64,000 bases of DNA, from the NCBI RefSeq assembly GCF_009017415.1, contig NC_092406.1, forward strand, positions 1,426,001 through 1,490,000, given 5' to 3'. A program made the translations under genes and the position numbers. This document shows, in pieces, positions 32,962 through 44,450 of the stretch. Position 1 is the first letter of the stretch. The number at the start of each line of letters is the position of its first letter. This DNA comes from Aspergillus flavus. Taxonomy: Eukaryota > Ascomycota > Eurotiomycetes > Eurotiales > Aspergillaceae. Below the pieces are notes generated by a model. The model worked only from the letters and a program-made list of their open reading frames with translations, made no database searches and was not told the origin of the DNA.

Positions 32962-34619
32962 ATGGCACCCCTTCTGGCTCCCTACAACAGTGCCATGAGG
33001 CTTGGCTCTGGCTTCAACTCATACACGCATGAGCTCTGCCTCGATGATGCCGTCAAAAAAGGAACTAGTAGCCCGCCGAAGCTTCCAAACGGCGACGGCG
33101 TCGCCCAGTCTGTTGTCTTCAAGACGAGTGTCATAGACAAGATGTCTGACATTACGGATGCTTTGAATGTATGCCTAGCTGAATGTCCATCGGGGTGTTT
33201 ATATGCTAAGAAAGACAGATCAGCGGAGCCCTCACTATCAAATACAACAATCTTATCGATGGAACCGGCAAGGGATCCTTTATCAACTCCAACAAGATCA
33301 AAGACGCCGATATCAATTTTCTGATTAGTGTCAAGGTGATCAATCAGACTGTCACGGATAATGCACTGACCGAGTTTGCTCCGATCGATAATCTTCCTGC
33401 TGAGAAGTTCACCGAGATTTATGGCGATACTTTTATCTCAGGCTTCCAGGAAGGAGGAGAGTTTAACGCAGTCATTTCGATCAAGGTCAAGGATAAGAAT
33501 CAGCTCGAGAATATCAAAGCAGAGTATGTATCTCATCATTTTCAAGAAGACCACGGCTAACCCCCGCCAGTGCGGCTGTCGCCTTGACCACTCCCTCATT
33601 CGGAAGTGAAAAGCCCAAGGCAGAAAATACAGAGACGTATGCTGTTGCTCCCAATGATCAAAATAATGAACAAGGTAATGAACAAGGTAATGAACAAGGT
33701 AATGAACAAGGTAATGAACAGCAAGGAGGCAACAAAGCAGGAGAGGAGACGACGAAGAAGAAGGAGGACGGGGCCGGCAGTCCCACCGGGTTGGCCATTA
33801 AAGGGAACGCAGAGGTTGAAAAGAACCTGCAAGATCTCTTCCAGGAGAACGAAACGACCGTTTCTGTCAGCTATTCAGGGGGTGGGCAGGAGTTAAAGCA
33901 GCGTAAGTTCTCGTTCGTAACGCTGGATAAATATACTAACAAAGCTATTCTAGCTGATGATGATTGGAATGTGAAGAACATGCGAGCAGCAGCACTTCGA
34001 TTCCCGGCTCTAGTGGCTAAGACACCTGTTCGCACCAATGCAGTGCTCACAAAGTATACGGCTCTCAGGAGCTTTCATACCCAAAAGAAAGACAAGAACA
34101 ACAAGGAGGCTGTTCCTCTGTCGTATGAGAATGCGAGTGTTTACACTTCAATCTTGGAGGATGCGTTTCTGGATTATAAAAACATCTACAAGGAGATTCG
34201 GTTATCGGAGGGAGATCTGGCTTCCGGCAAGAAGGAATTCGAGGCGAGCACTGTCAAGGCGAGCACATACAGTGGTAGGTCCATCTACAGTTCAAGACAT
34301 GCATATGCTAACAACGCAGAATCTGATGGTACGAAAAAAGATGACACTCCACAGGCGCATATTGCCACAGCGCCATTTGCGCCAACACTCGCTGGGTTCG
34401 AATCAGCCAAGAGTTATATTCGGCGAAACATGAATTTGATTGTGAGAGAGGTACGAACACCATATATTGTATGTACGATACATACTAACGATATAGGTTG
34501 ATGAAATCAAGAAGAACCCTGACCGCGCGAGTGAGGACCGTCCTCTGCCGTGCCAGAGTCCGGTTATTTTCAAACAGTACCTTCCAGTGCCAAAAGAGCC
34601 ATCTAAGCCGACTGTGTAG
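32962..34619 (+). CDS. MACPF/perforin-like putative pore-forming protein, copy B
   Basis: Predicted 472-aa protein, six exons: 32962-33168, 33219-33523, 33571-33902, 33954-34274, 34320-34450 and 34497-34619, frame kept throughout. It is colinear with copy A: the same N-terminal MRLGSGFNSYT motif, KFTEIYGDTFISGFQEGGEF as the MACPF-like core, YSGGG, LTKYTALRSFH, YENASVYTSILEDAFLDY, and a similar C-terminal exon. It differs from A by a long Gln/Asn/Glu/Lys-rich insertion encoded near 33610-33780, containing four perfect NEQG repeats, placed after the core motif. No signal peptide. Its 3' end faces copy C with only 13 bp between stop codons. Role inferred as membrane attack or defence; unproven. 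Confidence 0.65.
33665..33720. repeat. 12-bp coding minisatellite (AATGAACAAGGT)
   Basis: Four perfect head-to-tail units plus a partial fifth, in frame within copy B, encoding repeated Asn-Glu-Gln-Gly. The unit is a multiple of three, so copy-number change would alter protein length without a frameshift. Confidence 0.95.
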
Positions 34620-34632
34620 ATCGTGAGTCTAT

Positions 34633-35692
34633 TTACATATCACGCTCATTCAGCGCAGTCACATAATCTCTCACTTGGCTGTACGGCAACAGCGTAATCT
34701 CCGCAACCAACCCAGCCTCGCAAAGACTCTTACACATATGCCAATCCACTACTTTATTCTTAGTCAATGCAAACTCGTCCATCTTCTGCCTAACCCTTGC
34801 CTCCAATCCAGTGACTCGCTGGACGTAATTCATGACCTCCCCATCTCCCTGTGGCGATATATGAGTCAAATCCTCCCCAGTCAAAGTATCAAAGCCAGTC
34901 ACCTTAATCTGTGACCAGAATTCTGACGAATGGCTTTCGGTGTGGATACTTTTTTCAATGTCCCACCACAGAATATGCACGGTGCCTTTGACGTCGAGAC
35001 TTTCTGTCTCTATGTGTTCGTTGAATGCACTGGATGCAAGAAGCCCTGCGTCTGCGCCGAGCTGTAGACTGGCCACGTAGTACTCGCCGTATATTTCAGA
35101 AAAGTAAGACGGTTTAGATCGTGATCTGTGCGTCTCAGCCAACGCATTTAGCGAAAAGCGCGGCTCGTCGATGTAAACCGTCCCAGTCCGGATAGAGGCT
35201 TGAATGGATGCTTTCAACTCCTACCATCGTTTAGAATAAGCCACTTCCATCTGAGTAGGAGAGAAAAGGGAGAGGGGGTCTGACATGTCCATTATCCGAA
35301 ACAGCCTTATTGTATCTCCCGCTCGCACTCGCGCCCAAAAACTTCCCCCCAACCCGACCACAACCCGAGATACTCAAATGCTCAGCCGTGGCGTGCGAAC
35401 TCGACGTAATGGCTTTATGGAACTTCGAGAGCGCGCCATCCTCAATTCGAAAGCGAACGCTTTCTTTCAAACTTCTATCCGACAAGGCGGTTTTAGCATT
35501 GAATGGAGCATGCGCATCGTCGCTCTCTAGCTTAGATGGGCGACACCCTGAGCCGAGGATGGCAATGGGTTTGCCACTTCCTCCAGTGGAGTATGGAAGT
35601 GTGATTTGCCCTCCGTTAGATGCGATTAGACCGAGGGATGGGGTGGTGGGATCCTCGGGGAAGAGGGATTCTAGCTCTTCTATGGTGGACAT
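34633..35692 (-). CDS. MACPF/perforin-like putative pore-forming protein, copy C (shorter, diverged)
   Basis: Predicted 331-aa protein in two exons, 35285-35692 and 34633-35220, with a 64-bp intron whose donor is GTCAGA. The start at 35692 (MSTIEELESLF) is chosen; an in-frame ATG at 35764 would add a proline/leucine-rich stretch. It aligns with copies A and B in the middle: YFSEIYGEYYVASLQLGADA replaces the YGDxYISG..EGGEF core, so the GG pair is lost. The GSGF-like N-terminal motif is also absent (GSGC only). It lacks the Gln/Asn insertion and the C-terminal exons of A and B. It is either a specialised partner subunit or a degenerating copy. Convergent with copy B. Confidence 0.55.
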
Positions 35693-36944
35693 GTTGAATG
35701 GATTGAAAAAAAGTAATAGCAGTAGAGGAGGGAGGGACCTCGGAGGGTTTATATATCGCTGCATTCAGTGCTAGTGAATTATCTTTGTGGGTCTGATCTA
35801 ATTTAAACGTGTTGATTGGTAGAATTTTCTCCTGCTGTGGTAACCCTAATCCATACATCACCTGGGAATGTGTCTTGGGGATATAGTATGGTTGTTTCTA
35901 CATATGAGCTATATTCACCTATAATATGATGGAAACAGCTAGTTGATCTCACTGGTAGCTGATATCCATGCGTATCTCTCTACGAAAAGTGGTCTACCTA
36001 CTAACTAGTTAGCTGCTGCGTTAATAAATTAAACGAATCTGTGCTGTCTTTTAGTTAATAGGGAAATAGTATGCGGATATCTGGACCACTAGACAGATAT
36101 ACAAAACCATGGTCGATTGCGTAATTAGGATACAGGCATTTCCCTCTCTTCCACTCTCCTCCATAACCAGGTTCATGTCTCTCGCAAATGACTCGGATAC
36201 TGCACTCGATGTTCCCGAGAAGAGTACTATCATACGTCCAAGCTGGGACCAGACCAGAAGGCAGTCAGAAAAGGCTGGCCTGCATCGTTATGGGCATCGA
36301 TAATATGGTGCTTGGTCTAGGGGAAATCCAGATACTGCTGACGGGCTTCACACGAATTACATCCCTCACATCTATTTGGCTAAACTAGGTAATGATGGCA
36401 TGAAAGCTTCCAACGCAGGGTTGTGCCACAGACTACCTTAGAAGCTTTAATTGGCTCGGAATCAATTATCTCTACAAGTAAGTTAGAGCTCTATTCCTCT
36501 TCATTAGAGTTATCAGAATATTCTGTGCCCCACTCCGGACCAGTACCATAGGGGCATCCAACGGCAGTCGTTAATCGTGATAGCCCGTCTACGTCGACCA
36601 ATCATGTGGATCAGCTGTTAAGGCTCGGTCCGATCTATTTTTGAAATATTACGGAGTACAGCGCCAAAAACTATGGCGGACGAAATCGAGCTTTCGGGCA
36701 ATGTAAGATATTACCACGTCCATACCAACAGCCACGCACGAGTATATATCCAATTAGATCTCTTTGTTAGGTCCCGCTATTGCTTCTACCAATTATAATA
36801 GCTAAACTACCCAGATTAGTCCGCCTCCGAATGTACTTACCGTTTAAGGTTTAATTGAATGGATATTGGATGAAGTTGACGTGAAACACGTTTAGCAATT
36901 GCTAGAAGGATACGCGTGGTCTTGGTCGTGGCAAGCCGGAGGAA

Positions 36945-36981
36945 TACTACTACTACTACTACTACTCCTACTACTACTACA
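36945..36981. repeat. TAC trinucleotide microsatellite (one interruption)
   Basis: About twelve TAC units broken once by TCC, in non-coding sequence. Likely polymorphic. Confidence 0.9.
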
Positions 36982-37169
36982 CGGGTGGCAACCAATCACA
37001 AATATCCCTCACGGTCTCATGTCACAATAACTTTTATAGTTTTTACTAAGATATCTTTACTTGTTGAGTTTGGTTTAGTGTTCCTGACTGAGGTCCACCT
37101 TTTGTACGATTGCGATCCTTATTGGAACAAAATTGACGTGTTGCCGCGCGGGTTCCGGTCCAAGCCCTC

Positions 37170-37195
37170 TATCTTGTGTGAATTCACACAAGATA
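37170..37195. promoter_or_regulatory. 26-bp perfect palindrome
   Basis: Perfect two-fold symmetric sequence centred on GAATTC, with half-site TATCTTGTGTGAA. It does not lie next to a recognised gene start. It could be a dimeric DNA-binding site or a foldback remnant; the function is unknown. Confidence 0.5.
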
Positions 37196-38762
37196 TACAC
37201 TACCTAGTAGCCAATGCCTGATTCGATCCTAATTTATTTTAGACGCTCCTGTGTATAGTTAGGTTCAGCGAATATCCGACTGTTTGACCGGTTCTGTAGC
37301 AAATTGAACGCTGAGGGTAGACTGTATCAGCCTCCCTCTCCTCCCCTCCCCATTTGCCAGTCTACGTTGAGGTACTGGCTTTCATAATCAATGGAACACA
37401 TTATGCTGCTGCCTGCTGGTCTTGACCTTTTGCTATCATAGAGAACGCCAGCGTTTGGAGCTTTGAGCCATGGACCAGTTAAGACTACCTGGGGTATCTC
37501 ATTGAACGGTTGATCTACATGGGTGGGTATCTATCTCCGGCGAATCCAAATTTGATCATCTAATAGCCTATGGTATAATTGTAATGAAGACGTAATATTC
37601 GGAAGGTTATTTCTCCTTCTAAAATCTAAGGTATTTTAATCCTTCTTCAGGACTTGCTGTATATTGTCTACGTGTGTGACAGGGGCAAATCAGAGTTGCC
37701 GCTATGATTAGTATCATAAAACCGACGAGGCTGCAGAAAATATACGCTCCAGTACTCGATCACCACGTATTACCGCGGCCATAACGCCCCATCTCCTCCC
37801 CATAGCGATATCAGGTAAATAATTGAACCGTTCAAACCTCCAACGTTTCTGTGTCTATGGACTACATATCTAGATATACTATCGTGCCTCAGTATCTCCT
37901 TCCACCTTTTCAGATATGTATTGTGTCTATATGACAGAGAGTGACAACGGTCCAGCTCAGATATCGGACTATACGAAGTCAAAATGTCGATAATGGAAGT
38001 GAGCGAAGATAGAAGTAGTAGGTAGAGAGTACAATACAACAGCCACCACCAGCCACTTTAGACCAAAGATTCGCTCAGCCAGAGAGAGATAAGGGGTTCA
38101 AGGCGCGATATTGATGCCTATGGCGTTATGGTCAAGTGGGTCTGAAATATGATACCAATTTCCACTCGTGAGTCCGATCGAAGATTATTGATTATTGGGA
38201 GTTGGGAAGCATACACCTAGTCATGCAGTCTAGGCCGACATCGAACATTGGCCTGCTACACAGTATTCGCTTTGGCAGTCTCATTGGAGTGAAACCACGC
38301 TCGGTGGGACAGCTTGGTATCACAGTGGCTGCATCTTCGCCACTTTGATTATGAAAGCCTTCTTCTACGGAGCCGATGCTAGACGCCAGCTCAAGTGTTC
38401 GTTTGTTCAACGAGGGTCAGTATCTCGGTTGTGACTTCGTCCTCCTTGGTTCTATTTTGACATTATGAAAAGACATCCACAGCCTAGAATCAATACGACC
38501 TTCTGCCGAAGTAGGAAGCATAAGCAAGACTCGAAACATATATTGTATGGATCAGGAGACAATCCCGCTTGGAATGGTTAGTAGACGGGCAGGGTTATTC
38601 TTTACTAGAGTTTCGACTTGACCTTGATGATGTAATTTGTCCGACCTTGGCTCAGCTTAGCTGGGACTCTAATCGTGACGATTTTCCCTTTACTCTCCAA
38701 GGCTGATCTCAGTTCCCCCGCTGGTTAATATATCCCGTCATTCTGCTGAACCACCATTTACC

Positions 38763-40809
38763 ATGGCCTCGAAACAACAAACAATTTTACCTAAAGGCCC
38801 AGTGAGGGAACCGCCAGAGGAAGGCTCCTCACATTATACTCGAAAAAGAGTTGGGACGGCGTGCAATGAGTGCCGGATGGCGAGGACGAAAGTAACTAGA
38901 TTGAAGTTTCATAGAGAGTCTCCCAGTTCCCATCCATTCTTTCATAATCTCCTACTGAATGATCGAGTAGTGCGATGGGCGGAGGCCGTCATGTTCTTCC
39001 TGCATTCAACATTCAAGAGTGTGCCAATACGGGCATGATGGGAGAAACAGAGATGCTCTAAGAAACGCCATCAGCGAGCTAGAAAACAAAAATAGACGTC
39101 TCGAAGAATCCATCCAGCAGTTAAGATCCGAAGTACGTCCCATGTCTTCGGCGGGGGCAGCATCCAGCAGTGTTCCTCCAGCACAGCATGGAAAAGCACC
39201 GATAGACGATTTATTTGATACCGGTTGTGGAAAGATTCCAACGGAAGCCTTTACTCGCATTGCAGCAACAGCGTTCTTTTCTGGAGTTGCCTCTCTCTTC
39301 TACGTCATACTTCCAGAAGACTGTGATCGTCTTATACATAGATTATATCAAGAGGAAACCGATATTGAACGATGCGAGGTTTGCGAGCTTAGTGCCATCG
39401 CCGCAGTAGGATGTCGATATGACAGTGCTGAGATACCGAATGAATATATCGACAAGTTCTGGGAGCAGTCCTTGCTTTTGGTATACGACGCAATCGACGA
39501 AGCCGATCTACGGGCTTTGCGAATTCTGATCTGCATGGGAATGTACTTGATTCTGGATAAAAGTATGAGCGCTACTGTTATAATTGGTAAGATATAGGAT
39601 AAGCCTTCGGAAAGGAAGAAGGGGAAAGAAGTAAAGCAAGAAGAAAGCAGTCTAAGTGATTAACAGCTTCGGGTATGAGCTTGGCCCGACGGTGTATGCC
39701 GAAGCAAGACTCCAATGATGGTAGCAAGGCAGAATGGGACGGCCTCTTCCACAGTTTGGCTACTATCGAATGGTAACTGTCAGGCCCTAGGACATCTGCG
39801 TATGCTAACTTCTCCATAGCTGGCTGTCCTTTGCTCTGGGGTTCGAACACTGTTTAACCGAGGAGGATACCCAGGTAGTAAAACCACTGCATGCCCCATA
39901 ACCCATTTGATTAATGATACTAGTATGTTATAGAACAGGATATTGCGGAGACTTCAACTGTCGTTTCGGAAACACCCAATTATGTCACTGCGTCGATGAT
40001 TCGCTCACAGATGTGGAAAGTCTCTTTTATGTCAGCCGAAGTATATAAGCGAATCCGATCAATCCCAAGCTTATCCTGGAATGAATTCGAACGCGTTTCA
40101 TCTGAACTAGACACATGGCGCCAAGAGCTCTCCGGTGGGTTACAACTACAGGCTCTCGCCTCACATAATAATGGGCTACCTCCTGAACAAAGAAGAGGGC
40201 TTCTCCAAGTCCATATGGTTTATCTCGAAAACCGAATGCTCCTTTTTCAACACTTCTTACAACGACATACCGAATCCAAGTTACTGCAAATGAATGCAAA
40301 TACCCGCCAAATATATGCGGCATTTGCTCACCAACTCGCATGGATAATTTCCATTATATATCTGGACAAATGGCCATTTGTGCGAAATTGGCTTGTTATG
40401 TAAGTAAATGAGTCCATATCTTGTATGGATGCTTATGGATCCAAAATACAGTCATGCAGCGTTCCATTGCAGCATCACGCTACTTTCCATCATATGCCAG
40501 TGCCACATTGCAGTCCAGGATCTGGAACAAGTTACAGACTATCAGTCCGATATCAAGATTTGTGTTGAGGTATTAACGTACTGCAGTAGGGTGGATACTG
40601 CCGCTGCTAGACTTGTGCAAACCGTCCATCTTTTAGGGGAAGGTCTAGAACAGGCAATCAACCATCCACAACAGGCACTTGTACCAAGAGAAGAGCTCAT
40701 GAGAATATGGATAATTCTCAATGAGGAGTTTCCAGGTCGGAGGTTTCTTCTTAAAACTTCCCGGGAACTTGTCCATAAAATGACATTGGCGATCTCTAGC
40801 GGCAGTTAA
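38763..40809 (+). CDS. Zn2Cys6 (Gal4-type) transcription factor
   Basis: Predicted 574-aa nuclear regulator with six exons: 38763-38891, 38971-39586, 39667-39772, 39820-39874, 39939-40399 and 40452-40809. The zinc cluster is split by intron 1: TACNECRMARTK joins CDGRRPSCSSC, then SRVC, giving the canonical C-x2-C-x6-C-x6-C-x2-C-x6-C spacing. A Glu/Leu/Arg-rich coiled coil (ISELENKNRRLEESIQQL) follows directly and should mediate dimerisation on CGG half-sites. The rest resembles the fungal-specific regulatory domain (LRILICMGMYLILDKS, SGMSLARRC). Neighbouring candidates for control are the lipase at 41.6 kb and the MACPF-like genes; neither is proven. Confidence 0.85.
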
Positions 40810-41621
40810 TTATGTTGAACGTTGTACTTCCCCAAACAGCGCATTATTGCTTGAGCTCAAGTGTAAATCGGAGTGGCTGCAGGAATTAGCACTCCAAGTT
40901 ACTCTTATATGATGTTGTCGATTGCTATGTTTGACGTTATCTTAGAGAAACGGGAAGTGGAAAGCCTAGTCCCCCGCAGAGTTGTCTCCTATGTGTAGTA
41001 TCGCTCTTACAAAGTCTAGAGGTTCATAGCTATCTCTAGAAGGAAATAGTGATAAACCTAGAATCACTAGAGCTTATTGCGGACCATGATATGTCCCAGT
41101 GCCTAAGGATCAGAAGCCTCGGTATAGGGCTATGGAAATTCGCATCCCGCGGCAGAAGGCGTCGAGCTGGCACAACAAACGGCTCAGTTATTAATATATA
41201 ACGCCGAGTCAATTGCAATACGCCACTTGTTCTACCCAAGCTCGATGTGTGAGATTTATCCGGAGCGTCGAGCTACCGCTTAGAGTATGTCCGCTTGGTC
41301 GATTTCGTTCCACAACGGGAAGGTCGACGCTCAAACTGAAACTAGCTCGGTGATCGTCCCGGTTGATCCTTAAACGTCTCTTGTTGCCCTGATATGCTCC
41401 TGTGATCCCTCCTTTCAGTGGCATATAAATCTATGACGGCAATTAAAGTCGGGAGTAAATGATATTCTGCAAATTATAGTAGGTGGTACAACTGGGTATA
41501 TATATAATCATGTTCTTATGAATGACCACAATGTGATGAACATTTGCCATTTACACAAGAATCCCCAATCTGCGACTGAGTATTGTTGTAAAGGTATAAT
41601 TATCTCCTGTTTGCCAGAGAA
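40810..41621. other. Non-coding interval
   Basis: About 810 bp between the regulator and the lipase gene. No gene was recognised. It contains the lipase promoter. Confidence 0.4.
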
Positions 41622-42962
41622 ATGCCCTCGAAGTCTTGGTCAGCCTTAGTGGCCTCATTAATAACTCTTGGTGTTTCGGTTACGGTGACTGCCGCCAACA
41701 GCTTTCCTGACAATTGCAATGCTAGTTGTCAAGCGAGCATCGAGCAAGCCCTAGCGCAGGAACAGGCGGGCTGGGTCAGTGCTAATGTATCATCCGATTC
41801 TTTTTACGGAAATCCAGCAAACATCTCTGACTACGCCGCCGGCGATATCGTAAGATGGGAAGATGTACCTAGCCAGCAGTATACGACAGTTGGTTACGAT
41901 ACTCCGCCGGCAACTACGCTGTCCAGATTCCTCTACATGAGTGAAGATATCGATGGCAACCCTATCCCGGCCAGTGCGTTCTTGTTACTTCCCTTCACAA
42001 ATCAGGATGGCAGCGGAAAGCCGCTCCGAACGGTCGTTTGGACGCATGGTACGGCGGGCATTACCCGACAATGTGCACCCTCTAATAATAAGGGGCTGTA
42101 TTATGAATGGGAGGGCCCATTTGCGTTAGTCCAGCAAGGATACGCCGTCATTGCCCCCGACTATGCTGGCCAGGGTAGTGATATACCTATGGGCTTCATG
42201 TACGAGTCCGGTGCCCTGCACGCTCTGGACGTGAGCTTTGCCCTCCAGGCCGTGAGGTCAAGGCTTCAGGATCGAATCACCCATGAATGGGTAGTGGTCG
42301 GCCACAGCGAAGGTGGCATGACCGCATGGCGTGTGAATGAACGAGAAAAGCGAAACGCGACGGGTGGATTCCTGGGCGCCGTTTCGGGAGCCCCGGCGCT
42401 GCGCCCGCTCTCCCTCATCCCACAATCATGGCGCCTCGCTGGAGATGGCCCCGTCCATGATGTTGTTTCAATTTTTGTGCTGCAGTCAATATCACGCCTG
42501 TTCCCTTCCATTAAGGTCGAAAACTACGTCAGCGATATCGTCGCAAGCCGTATCCCAATTGCTCAGCAAGGATGCTTGGGAACCGGCTCAACGATCTATG
42601 GCAATCTCACTTTACCACAACTGTATAAGAACATCAGCTGGATTAACCATCCCGATGTCATTGAGTGGCAACAGAGCTATAACGGTGCCGGTACTCACGA
42701 ATTAGCAGCTCCAATGTTGGTTCTCCAAGGAACGGCTGATGAGTTGGTTTATGCAAACCTGACAGAATGGGATTATGATCAGACATGTAGCACATTTCCT
42801 AGCAGTGTGATGCAGCTCTATATTTATCCGGACCTTAACCACGACTTTGCCTTCATTGCTGGGCAGGCGCAATACTTGCCGTGGATACGTGACCGATTCG
42901 AGAATGTCTCGTTGTCTGCCGCATGTAACAAGACGACTGTAACAGTACCTGGACCTGTCTAA
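41622..42962 (+). CDS. Secreted alpha/beta hydrolase (secretory lipase family)
   Basis: Intronless 446-aa protein with a cleavable signal peptide (SALVASLITLGVSVTVTAA), then a mature enzyme rich in N-glycosylation sequons. The fold shows VVWTHGTAGITRQC (oxyanion loop), YAVIAPDYAGQGSD, the nucleophile elbow VVVGHSEGGMTAW with Ser in GHSEGG, VLQGTADELV carrying the acid, and YPDLNHDFAF carrying the His. The paired Cys near the N-terminus and C-terminus fit an extracellular protein. The architecture matches fungal secretory lipases (LIP family) that cleave triglycerides or related esters outside the cell. Full length, no visible defects. Confidence 0.88.
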   Translation: MPSKSWSALVASLITLGVSVTVTAANSFPDNCNASCQASIEQALAQEQAGWVSANVSSDSFYGNPANISDYAAGDIVRWEDVPSQQYTTVGYDTPPATTLSRFLYMSEDIDGNPIPASAFLLLPFTNQDGSGKPLRTVVWTHGTAGITRQCAPSNNKGLYYEWEGPFALVQQGYAVIAPDYAGQGSDIPMGFMYESGALHALDVSFALQAVRSRLQDRITHEWVVVGHSEGGMTAWRVNEREKRNATGGFLGAVSGAPALRPLSLIPQSWRLAGDGPVHDVVSIFVLQSISRLFPSIKVENYVSDIVASRIPIAQQGCLGTGSTIYGNLTLPQLYKNISWINHPDVIEWQQSYNGAGTHELAAPMLVLQGTADELVYANLTEWDYDQTCSTFPSSVMQLYIYPDLNHDFAFIAGQAQYLPWIRDRFENVSLSAACNKTTVTVPGPV

Positions 42963-43437
42963 GTGGTGGTCAGGATGTTGACTGGTAAAGGTCACCATGT
43001 TTGTGTTGATAACCACTGCAGAAATCTGAAATGAAACTTGAAGCTTGAAGCATGAAATAGTGTAGGGAACCTGGATGGAGTACGTGGAATTCGGCGCTAA
43101 GAAGTGAAGTTGAAGTGACGTGTCTTTCTCCTTAGTTAGAGGTCGACCGAGGTACTCTTCTTCCAGTTTATTCCCTTTTTTTTTTTATGTTTTGAAAATA
43201 CAAGAAGTGTGCAACTTCCTCCAATTGTACAGTAGTTCATCTATGACTCATTGAATTGTCGAAGATAAGGTGTTTGCTACCAGATTCCCTAGGCAGCAAG
43301 GCCACTAAGAGGACGGTTGCCTAGGCTGTACCACTAGTCCTGCAATGAGGGCTGACTTTCTTATTTATCAATCTATCCAACAACTTTCTGTTCACGGCTA
43401 ACTTCCTTACAGTTGCCTACCAGTCACTGTCTGTATC
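42963..43437. other. Non-coding interval
   Basis: About 475 bp between the lipase and the small hypothetical gene. Contains a T tract near 43178-43187. Nothing else was seen. Confidence 0.4.
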
Positions 43438-43977
43438 ATGGCCACAACCCCATCACTGCAAAACAACCTCGGTTTCCGTCAAGTATTGCAGATGGTGAAG
43501 CCACACAGCTTAGAAGACACCGTTGAACAGGTCTGGCAGGCAATAGTGATCAGCTGGTTTCCCTCTCGTGAAGGCTACATATGGAGCTTCAAAGGTCCAG
43601 CGCTCGTTCAGAATGATATACCCAATTTTACCCTGATTCAAGTTATGAAAGTATCACCGAATCGTGAAGAACCAGAGGGATGGTCCGAGCACCTGATCTT
43701 GCTAGTTGAATGCAAGCGCCCATCCAGCGACGTTCCATTGTCGTGGGACAACACAATTAGTACCGAGTGCCATCATGTTCTCTCCCAAAACAATAATGAT
43801 TCCGGGCAGCTGTTTGGGATAGTTGCGATTGGCACGAAGTCGAGGTTCTACCGATTCGGTGGCCAAGCATCATCTGATCAGTTGGCTCAACTTCACCAGG
43901 GCACCCTCGATATGAGCGAGCCCACCGGTATAGCACAGGCCGAGAGCATGATGGACTATATCAAGGCAAATGCCTGA
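43438..43977 (+). CDS. Hypothetical fungal protein, 179 aa
   Basis: Intronless open frame with a balanced composition. It has no signal peptide or membrane segment. A central beta-like stretch LILLVECKRPS, followed by GQLFGIVAIGTKSRFYRF, has the look of a PD-(D/E)xK nuclease-like core strand (E-x-K in VECK) seen in many orphan fungal proteins, but no upstream acidic partner is certain. No function is assigned. Confidence 0.6.
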   Translation: MATTPSLQNNLGFRQVLQMVKPHSLEDTVEQVWQAIVISWFPSREGYIWSFKGPALVQNDIPNFTLIQVMKVSPNREEPEGWSEHLILLVECKRPSSDVPLSWDNTISTECHHVLSQNNNDSGQLFGIVAIGTKSRFYRFGGQASSDQLAQLHQGTLDMSEPTGIAQAESMMDYIKANA

Positions 43978-44450
43978 CAGTGGGCTAGTTAGCACCGGCT
44001 TCAGATGGAGGACGGGGCGTGTCGCTTGCCTTAATGTGATTTTCTGGTACAATACTCGAATATGAGCTCCTTCCAGGTTTCACGATGTGCACAACGTCGC
44101 ATGGTTACCAATAGGAATAATCAGTCGATTTGGCATTCACAGTGAATCCAGATTCTGATCGTGGATTCGCCATCACATCAAGTTGGAATGGTTCCAGTCC
44201 TTTTTTTCCCATCTCTCTGGGTATTCTGGGTCTGTCAGTTATGTTACGTATTAATCCAATTGTTCACCTAATTTAGTGAGAGTCTCTAACCATCTCGTTG
44301 TTGGAAATTGTGTATTTCACACGCAAATGCAGCGGATCATTGTTGCTTCATTCCTCATCTACATGTATAATTACTAGTCGACATGCATTTTCATTGCATC
44401 AAGTACAGTTTCCACGCTTCTCTTTCCAAAAGAGCCACCAAACTAAGTGA
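43978..44450. other. Convergent intergenic region
   Basis: About 470 bp between the convergent hypothetical gene and the enoyl-CoA hydratase gene. Nothing was recognised. Confidence 0.4.

Larger units (their letters stand above)
35693..38762. other. Long non-coding interval
   Basis: About 3 kb with no convincing gene. It contains a TAC microsatellite, a 26-bp perfect palindrome, and a segment near 36.44-36.57 kb similar to one near 22.5 kb. The last part should contain the promoter of the Zn2Cys6 gene. Confidence 0.45.

Noticed and set aside
30680..35692. Aegerolysin partner gene near the MACPF-like trio
   Set aside because: No frame in or around the block resembles an aegerolysin; only the three paralogs are present.
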